Assembly: GCA_022457065.1 (NCBI GenBank) | Contig: JAJGBQ010000006.1 | Span: 310,001-374,000 of the forward strand | DNA from: Curvularia sp. ZM96 | Taxonomy: Eukaryota > Ascomycota > Dothideomycetes > Pleosporales > Pleosporaceae | Reading direction: 5' to 3' | Length of the DNA stretch: 64,000 nt | In this document: positions 56,701 through 64,000 of the stretch, one piece after another | How positions within the stretch are numbered: the stretch's first letter is position 1 | How the letters are laid out: each line of letters starts with the position of its first letter | Notes under the pieces: generated by a model | What the model was told of the DNA's origin: nothing | The model's database searches: none | Seen by the model: the letters and a program-made list of their open reading frames with translations, nothing else | Program-made: the position numbers and the translations under genes

Positions 56701-58097
56701 GAAGAAAAGGAAAAAAAAGTCACGCCAGATCTCCAGCGTGTTGGGTGCGGCGGACTTGCTTCTTTGTCCAAATTCATCAACCTGCCATGCCTATCGTCTA
56801 CCATGAGTGAAAACTATTGAACCGAGTCCTCTTGGTGCCACTATCACATCCCAGGATCCTCTGGCTGCCTGATCACTCGCAGCCAGGCACAGAATAACCC
56901 GGACACCTACATGAGGAGTACATTGGAGTACAGCCACTACGACTATACGGCCCGATACCTATCGTTAGGCCACCAACCATTGAGCATCATGCCCAATGAG
57001 GAAAAAAGCAGAGCCCTACCACACACCACCTCCATCTTTCCAACGGCCCCGGGAGGCAAAAAGAAAGAACATCATGCATCTCGATTCAATTTGCCCTAGA
57101 CCAAGGAGCTAACGCCAGCCAGACAACGAGGGAGGGGTCGTTGTCATACCCTCAGGACGGGGGTTGGGTTCGGTAGAGCCCACCTGCATGACCGCCGATC
57201 ATGACGAAAATGCTACAATAGCGGGGTTGGCGTCTCTTTGGCACTTTTCCTCTGGGCCCATCCAACGACTTTCTAGATCTGCACGTTAGCGGTAAGATAA
57301 CCCTTGGCCGTGCTTGGTTCTTGTGGACCGTGATGATGATTATCACTTTTACTTGATGATGTTGATGATGATGATTGTTTTTCGAACATGCCTCCGCGCG
57401 GAAACGGGCAGACATGCATCGTATGTAACGTTTGGTTGAGTGAGCATAGTCATGACGTAGCTGACTGGGTTCCTGCTAGGGGGAAGCGGGCGCAGGCGTC
57501 GGGTAGCAGTAGATAAGAAGTGTTCGTTTTATTTTGTTTTTTAATTACCGACCTTTTCTAACTGGCTCTTGATCGTGTTCCGGAAGGAAAAGAATAGGTC
57601 TTATGTGGTCGGTATTACCCCTTCGGACACGTAATAGGCTGGGTAAAAGAACACCATTTACTCGATGTGTCATTGTCACATCAATCGTTCGATGTCCGGG
57701 AGTTCCGACCTATTCGAACCAATGGTCTGGCGGGTCTATCTCACCGTCACCGGATATCCCGAGCTGCGGGCTGCCTTGTTGTAGGGTATGGCGAAGTGGA
57801 AGGTGATTGAATGGGAAACATACGAGTGGCATGGCAGAGCTACTATCCACCATCATCTCCATTACGCGCGGCCAGGCTTCGTCTTTCTTTTTCTCGGTTC
57901 TTCATCACGTCACTGTCGATCCTTCAACTGAGCAGATGTTTGTCTTTTGGAGGGTCAAGAAGCATGAGCCAACTTTGATGCATTTTCCTAAACGACAGGT
58001 GAGGTGAGGAAATAACGCTGCACAGTCTCTGTCTTCGGTCTCACTTTGCTCTGCATTCATTGTCCAACATCTAGTCTTTGATTCATCACAACTCCGC
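50740..58097. other. 7.3-kb gene-free region
   Basis: No frame on either strand in this block shows a domain or convincing coding character. Open frames are numerous because the DNA is GC-rich in its first half. Simple repeats include CACCC runs (52074-52095), (CTTG)n near 53170-53186, CCCACA units near 53228-53252, CACTG units near 53553-53570, and a GAT/TGA trinucleotide run near 57335-57377. Several pyrimidine-rich tracts resemble leader sequence. It may hold a long promoter, a long spliced leader of the gene at 49690-50739, or non-coding RNA. Confidence 0.55.
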
Positions 58098-58811
58098 TCA
58101 CTCAGCACCATCCCCATCCTTCTGCGTCCCCTGTGGCTCCCTCATCATACAATACAGCGTAATAGCATCACCCTCTTTGTCACCATCCCTACACTCCATC
58201 TCCTTGACCAGCTTGAACCCAAACTTTTCATAAATGGCCACATTCGGCTCTCTCCTACTACTCTCCAAATAGGCCCTTCTCCCCTCTCTATCCGCCATGC
58301 GCAGCACCTCGACCGCCAGCGCCGTCCCCACCCCTTTCCCCTGCCACTCCGGCAGCACCGTCAAGATATTACAAAAGTAATACCCTTTCGGATCCGTCCA
58401 CAGCTCCTTCTGCGCCTCGGCCTGCCGCGCCTTCCAGATCCAGTACCGCGTCGTCGACAGCCCGCCCCGCCCGTACCACGCATTCATGCGTATCTGGCAG
58501 AGCCACAGCCACCAGTGCGAGAGGTACAGCGACCACGATTCGGGCTCCTCGGCCGGGTGAGGCGGGAGCCACATTCCGCAGCCGAGGATTTTTCCTTCTG
58601 GGTCCGACGACTCGCGCGCAACGTAGAACAGGCCGTGGGAGATGCCCCAGCGACAGCGCAGCGTGAGCGAGACGCGGTTCCGCTCGAGCGAGACTTTGGA
58701 GCGATCCGGGTAGATCCAGAGGTTGTAGGGGTCCGCGGCAAAGGCTTGTTGGATCGTGTCGATTGCGCCGTCGATGTCGGCTTCTGTCATGCGCGAGACG
58801 AGGATGGTCAT
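58098..58811 (-). CDS. GNAT-family N-acetyltransferase
   Basis: A single exon of 237 residues from ATG 58811. GNAT enzymes transfer an acetyl group from acetyl-CoA to an amine. The acetyl-CoA binding motif A is clear: YYFCNILTVLPEWQGKGVGT, with the Q-x2-G-x-G loop (QGKGVG), then ALAVEVLRMADREGRRAYLE and VAIYEKFGFKLVKEMECRDG. The N-terminus (ILVSRMTEADIDGAIDTIQQ) is the usual first strand and helix. The middle (SLYLSHWWLWLCQIRMNAWY) is rich in Trp and longer than in small GNATs, as in many fungal paralogues that have no known substrate. The gene is isolated. Confidence 0.88.
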   Translation of the reverse strand: MTILVSRMTEADIDGAIDTIQQAFAADPYNLWIYPDRSKVSLERNRVSLTLRCRWGISHGLFYVARESSDPEGKILGCGMWLPPHPAEEPESWSLYLSHWWLWLCQIRMNAWYGRGGLSTTRYWIWKARQAEAQKELWTDPKGYYFCNILTVLPEWQGKGVGTALAVEVLRMADREGRRAYLESSRREPNVAIYEKFGFKLVKEMECRDGDKEGDAITLYCMMREPQGTQKDGDGAE

Positions 58812-61010
58812 GTTTGCTCTCTTGCTTCTTGCCCTTTCGTTCGTGCGTGTACTGTACTTTGTACTTGTACGTAGAATATCTCAGTTAGGATAGGCCTTTA
58901 GGGAGACACACACCAAAAAAGAAGTATTCGTGGAACTGATAGCGGGGTTATTTGAGACGGGGGGCTCTTTCTTCACAAAGGTAAAGTGGGTAGACGAAGG
59001 TTCAGTATGTTGCGATTGAGAAAGTGTAAGGTACTGAGTCTAGCCATTGTTGAGTATCCCCACTCATTCCCTTTTCTTCTTCCTCTTCTGCTATGAAGCT
59101 TGTCGCGCATGCAACAAGCTGCTGGGTACGTGGACGGGTTGGGAAGGTCGATGCGATGTCACGTGGATTTAGTGCGGGGCTAGACGGCGTGCCTGATAAC
59201 GAGGTGCGGTAGAGACGGGTGATGGAGTTTTAAGTGTCAGGATGATAATAATAGTATCGTGCTTTTGGTATCGAGCAGACTGTGCTTGCTGTATTGTTGG
59301 TGCTTGGTGATGAATATGTCGAAATCATCGTTGGCGCGTTTGTGTTGAAAGTATCGAATACATATATGTGACTTGGTTGTAGTTAAGTCACATAGAACCA
59401 CTATCGTTCAAATAGAACTTGTTAAATTGTATCATTGCTTATTATGTTCTCGGAGACCGCCCTGTTTGCCAATTGCGAACCATTTCTCTTGTCAGCCAGG
59501 CGCTCTGAAGTAGTAAACAGCACTGATCTAGCATGGATAGCTTGCTCTTCTTTGCTGTCCGACCAAACAATTTCTCCTCATGTATTAAATGTACACCATT
59601 ATCCAGACTTTAAGCATTCCTCGTTCAGTTCCCCCATTGTCGAATTTCCATGCGTGCCTTTCCTCTAGCTCCTACTGGTCTCTGAACTTTTGTCATGTCC
59701 TTATTATTCGGGATGGATCACTCAAATGACTCAATTATCGCATTTCTTGACAACAGCGGTTTACCTTCAGACTTAAAGAGAAGCTTAGTAACATGTCTTA
59801 TGCGGGAAGACACATCTTCCTGCAGAGTGATTACGCAGTTATGATACGAACAGTGACACGGTCAAGCACCATGATAAACAATTAAAATTGAATGGCAGTC
59901 TTTAGTCTTATATGAAGCTTTTAGACTCATCAATTCAGGAGAAGACATAGGTAGAAAGGCCACAAGAGCAGGGAATTGAACACGAGTTGTCTGTAGAGGA
60001 AAAAATTAATTCTCCTGTGATCGAGATACATCGAAAACCTCGTTGCCTATGAAACGGAACGTGTAAACGACCAGATAGAGTTCTATCAATAAAGTAAATT
60101 ATGTCGATCATGACATTGACGAGATAGCGAACCGAGATGATAAAGTTTCACTCGTGGTTTCACTCAGTGTCAATCAGCCTGCTAGTCAGATCCCTACGAC
60201 AACTTTTCCAGAAAGTACGAGCTAGATAGCAGCGAATAATACCTCTTTCACTTGCCCTATTCTGTGAAAACCACCAAACTAACATCAGTCACATTCAAAG
60301 AGCTCTTTACAAACAGTACAGAACACAAGAAGCCCTGAGATGAGCCGAGCACAGTTTTTGTAACACTGCGTTAGGACATTCAAACCAAAAACTTCAGATA
60401 CTTCAATATATCCAAAGATATTGCGTACCGCTCCCCCTTACACATAGCAACAACCTAACCATTCAAGTAAGCTATTCTCGAGGCAATAGTCTCCGCAATC
60501 GCTTGGCTCTTGATAAGAGCTCTTAGCATAAACATGTAGTCATGGTAGGCACTGCTACATCACTCGAAAGATCTCGAGCTCCTAGTCCTCCCAATATACT
60601 TGTGTGCGTTGCATAAAAGACGAGTAGCGAACAAGCCTCCACATCTACTAGTGAGACACCGTCGTCCCCACATGCACTATGACGGGCTTAGGCTATGGCG
60701 ACAGCGGTACAAGACAGATTTCGCATTTGTCGAACCAAGTCACACACTATAAGTATACATCACCAGATGGATACCATCGCTGTCCAGATAACTCAGTCAT
60801 ACGCATTTCTTGCTGTTAAGAATGATACATTACACCACGACAAGCCGGTGGTGACCTAGCCAGGTGCCACGTTTCGTACGTAAATGCCATGATTCCATCG
60901 CGTACTTTTGTTTCGTATTTCATATGTTACAACGTGCGACAAAGCACTCAACCCCTACAAACCCTCGTTCCAAAAAAACCAAAAAAGGTACGAGGTTCCT
61001 ATGAGCCAAT
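58812..61010. other. AT-rich intergenic region
   Basis: About 2.2 kb between the GNAT start and the 3' end of SEC61. From about 59200 to 60900 it is AT-rich and has no frames of note. I found no repeat pairs, terminal inverted repeats or transposase similarity by eye. It could be an old decayed insertion. Confidence 0.5.
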
Positions 61011-62574
61011 TTAGCCCATGACCATGCCCTTGAGACCGGACATGTCGCCTTCCTTGGCGGCGATTTCAAAGTATCCGTAGATGATGGTGACGGCAAGAAG
61101 AATACCAGTACCACTACCAAGAGCACCGAGAAGGTCGCTACCAACAGACAAAGCTCCAATGCAGGCACCGCCAAAAGCAGCCGCAGTGGGGATAACACGC
61201 TTGAGCTCCTTGTACATGGACTCCTCGCGGTGACCAGCCATGACCAGACCCTGCTCCTTGAGCTGCTTGGCAACATCGCGGGGAGAGGAACCAGAGACCT
61301 CGATCCAAGTCTTGGAGAAGACGGCGCAGGCAACGAGCATGTAGACGATGAAGACGGCAGTCTTCAGGGGGTCGGAGAGAGCCTCAGTGATGCTGAGAGG
61401 AGGGGACCTGTACCATGTCAGTAATGAGAAGGGCGAAAACGGGCTTCTTGTGCAACTCACATGTAGTAAGCGACACCAGAGGTAGCGAAAAGCTGAGCGG
61501 AACCCTCCTTGGGCTCCCAGACACCGAGAAGCTTGACCAGAAGGTTGTCAGAGAAGCGGCTGTAGAGCATCTGGCTGATCAAGAAGACGTTGGAGGACAG
61601 AGCCGACTGCAGCATGATGGGCATGTTGGAGGTGTAGAACAGGCGGACGGGGTACGAGCCGCGGACACCACGCTGGCGGGCAGACTTGACCGGGATCTCG
61701 ACGCGGAAACCCTGGAGGTAGATGACGGCGCCGAAGACAAGAACGGTAGAGATCAGGTTCATGACGTTGGGCAGGTTCTGGCGGTAAAAGGCCTCCTTGA
61801 GCGCAACAGTCTTGTCGGGCCAGGTGAAGAGCAGGTGGACGAGAGCAATGAGAGCACCCTCGAACTCTGGGCCACGACCAGTGTTGATGGTGGTGGGGGA
61901 GAAGGCCTTCCACATGATGGACTCGCAGATGTTGGTGGCAATGAAGAGCGAGATACCGCTGCCGAGACCGTAGCCCTTCTGGAGGAGCTCATCAAGGAGA
62001 ATGACAATCAGACCAGCAATCATCAGCTGGATGACGAGCAGGACACAGATACCGGCACCAAGGTCGGATGGCTGTCCGTAGAGACCAGAGATGACATAGA
62101 CGACGGCCTGACCAAAGGACAGGAGAATGGCAAGGAGCTTCTGAGCGGTTTGGTAGAGCTCGCGATCCGACTTGAGGTCAAGGTTGACGTCAATCAGGTG
62201 GGTTCCGGCAAGAAGCTGGAAGACCATGCCCGAGGTGATGATGGGAGTAATACCCAGCTCCATCAGCGTACCTCTGTTACTCGCCATCATCATACGCAGC
62301 CAGTACAGCGGGTCCGAGGTGTCAGACGACACAATTCCGTAGAGCGGCATCTGGCTCATGACGAGGAAGACGAGGAGCGTGAGACCAGTCCATACCAGGC
62401 GGTTGTTGAACGGCACCTTGCTCTCGGGCAGCTGAATCTCAGGGACGAGGGGCACAAAGGGCTTGACAAGATCGAGGAACCGTACTGCGCGGAGGTGTTA
62501 GCTGTGCGCCCTGCTTTGCGCGTGGGGTTTTGCTCGCCCATTGAGGGCGGAGGGATTGACTTACGGCCGCTCAT
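61011..62574 (-). CDS. SEC61: Protein translocon subunit Sec61 alpha
   Basis: Exons in transcript order 62574-62565, 62484-61461 and 61407-61011 encode 476 residues, the standard length. The first exon is only 10 nt (ATGAGCGGCC), giving MSGLRFLDLVKPFVP across an 80-nt intron. The protein forms the channel that moves nascent polypeptides into the endoplasmic reticulum. Typical segments are MPLYGI, DPLYWLRMMMASNRGTLMEL, GITPIITSGMVFQLLAG (plug and TM2 region), GLGSGISLFIATNICE, VEIPVKSARQRGVRGSYPVR (cytosolic loop) and the C-terminal LKRVIPTAAAFGGACIGALS. Ten hydrophobic segments fit. Codon use is highly biased, as expected for a strongly expressed gene, and this creates a long antisense open frame. 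Confidence 0.95.
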
Positions 62575-63607
62575 GATTGCGATCTATGGCCCAGGGGCAA
62601 GAAAAAGGACAGAGAGAAGTGAAAAAGGTTGGTTGAAGGCAGCCTTGAGATGGAATGTGAGAGGGGGTTTGTATTGTAGCTTTCGCAACGTGTCGCTGGG
62701 GAAATTATCCGTGCGCGCGCTAGCCGTAGTTCCGTCCCTGAGCCCATCGCGAATCTCCTACCGAACCTCCAAGAGGCCACGCTGTTCGGACGCCGTGGGG
62801 TTTTCGAGGCAACGCCGCCTGCGGCAAGGTGGCTGATCTGGTCTGTGGATATGGAGTCGCTCTAATGCATCTAGACGTTGTCGTGATGTCGGGCGGACCA
62901 TTGCCTCCCGAGACGTAATGTGTCAACCAAACGCCAGCGTCAATGGCAATTGACTTGAATCATAGCTGTTGGAGACGCATTGAAGCCGACGGGTACTTCA
63001 AGTCCGCTCGCCCACCGGTGGTCGTGCAGAGGCTGCTATTGCATGGTCGAGGTCGTGACCAATACCTACCCCTAGATGTATCAAACATCTAAAGAATTGT
63101 CAGCCGGAATGCTGGTTCCTTGGGCCCAACGTCACCAGGTTCGTGATCTCAACCAGGATGACATCTGTATGACACATCACTCATAAACTGTACTGCTGAA
63201 TCGATGTTGAAAGCTCATCATGAGGAATAATAAACATTATGTATACTACAGACACACGTACTATACGTAAGTTCGGACCGCATTCAACAGGCCAAGGTGA
63301 GTCTTCCAGAGACCACAAATGTGTAAACAAAGAAAAGGGGGGTATATATCCAACCACACCGAACCACCTACTCAAGTCGCACACTCACCAGCAGCTACTA
63401 GTATACAAGGTGATTACAATGAGTAAAGAATGTATCGAGTAAGGGGTATAGTGCAGAATATATGGTACAAAACCGGGCTTGCCGGGTAAGAAAAGAATGA
63501 AGAGGGTGAATATTCATGCCATGCCAATGAACAAGAAAGCGCTAAAAGACATGACAAACTCAAAGGAAATAGGCATGCGGTAGACAAAAGAAATGTAAAA
63601 GGACAGC
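62575..63607. other. Intergenic region upstream of SEC61
   Basis: About 1 kb containing the SEC61 promoter and the 3' flank of the LIM-domain gene. No coding sequence is evident. Confidence 0.5.
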
Positions 63608-64000
63608 TTACGCCATCATCATGAGTCTCGTTCCACGTTTTTGGAGGTCTCGTGGTCTGTAGTTTCCAGGCCCGAGGTGGTTTCTCGGCGGGGCTGCGGC
63701 GGCATGGGCATGTCGCTCACAATACCTCCGCCCAGCAACCTCAAAGTAACCATCTCGCAGGATAAGGCGGCATGTGAAGCATGCAAAGCATCTGGGGTGG
63801 AATTTCTGACGCGAATCTGTTTCGAGGTACTGTCCCTCAATACCGCGGTTACAGGTGTTGCACAGTGATCCGTTGAGCTTGTGGTAATGTCGCTCGCAGT
63901 AAGGAGAGTTCTCGAAGACGTAGAACTCAGCCGTGGGGAAGGGGTCGGCACATTCTCGGCAAACAAAGCAGTGCTTGTGGTAGCGCCCAGTAAGGCGACC
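63608..64000 (-). CDS. LIM-domain protein, C-terminal 130 residues (cut by window edge)
   Basis: The frame is open from the window edge to a stop at 63608. It starts inside one LIM zinc-binding domain (HKHCFVCRECADPFPTAEFY, then PYCERHYHKL). A complete second LIM domain follows: CNTC, then FHPRCFACFTC and YFEVAGRRYCERHAH. The tail is short and basic (NYRPRDLQKRGTRLMMMA). All zinc ligands of the second domain are present. LIM proteins of this kind in fungi include paxillin-like Pxl1 and Rho-GAP proteins, which act in polarity and the actin cortex; the part seen here cannot decide between them. Confidence 0.85.
   Translation of the reverse strand, partial: GRLTGRYHKHCFVCRECADPFPTAEFYVFENSPYCERHYHKLNGSLCNTCNRGIEGQYLETDSRQKFHPRCFACFTCRLILRDGYFEVAGRRYCERHAHAAAAPPRNHLGPGNYRPRDLQKRGTRLMMMA

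Noticed and set aside
61415..62836. 473-codon open frame antisense to SEC61
   Set aside because: The same codon-bias effect: a highly biased sense gene leaves the antisense frame open. The translation has no domain.

Overview
The window is nuclear DNA of a filamentous ascomycete. Short introns (mostly 40-90 nt, GT...AG with CTAAC/CTGAC-like branch sites) split most genes. The protein families (DUF7708-NACHT receptor, primary-metabolism GGPP synthase, Sec61, Las1, Oac1, Swd2, Dph7) and overall style fit a Dothideomycete, most likely Pleosporales. I cannot name the species from sequence alone. I rebuilt 20 protein genes (two cut by the window edges) and one pseudogene by hand. Every splice junction given keeps the reading frame, but none has transcript support. 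I saw no tRNA, rRNA, CRISPR array or intact transposon.

Left part (1 to ~23 kb) looks accessory. It holds a truncated secreted-protein gene, a large conserved protein of unknown function, an MFS sugar transporter, and a secreted GMC flavin oxidoreductase. Next comes a divergent pair: an NLR-type receptor on the minus strand and a Rad5-like SNF2 ATPase on the plus strand, about 350 bp apart. A frameshifted NmrA-like pseudogene follows. Spacing is wide (1-2.7 kb).

Right part (~23.6 to 64 kb) is mostly core. In order: Sec2-type Rab exchange factor; an unknown 297-aa protein; DPH7; an F-box/2EXR-like protein with an N-terminal minisatellite; GGPP synthase; a large ADF-H plus PH protein; OHCU decarboxylase (urate breakdown); a fungal protein with a conserved basic N-terminus; SWD2; OAC1; LAS1; an acidic unknown protein with a 7.3-kb gene-free upstream region; a GNAT acetyltransferase; SEC61 alpha; and the C-terminal end of a LIM-domain protein.

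The most striking locus is the NLR/SNF2 pair. The receptor reads DUF7708 - NACHT - two C2H2 fingers - a WD40 propeller that resembles the corepressor Tup1/RcoA rather than the usual HET-E-type repeats. Its P-loop is split by an intron whose 5' end reads AT instead of GT. The shared promoter carries a near-perfect 24-bp inverted repeat. This suggests a chromatin-linked receptor module, active or recently damaged. The role is inferred; the domain order and the odd splice site are read from the sequence.
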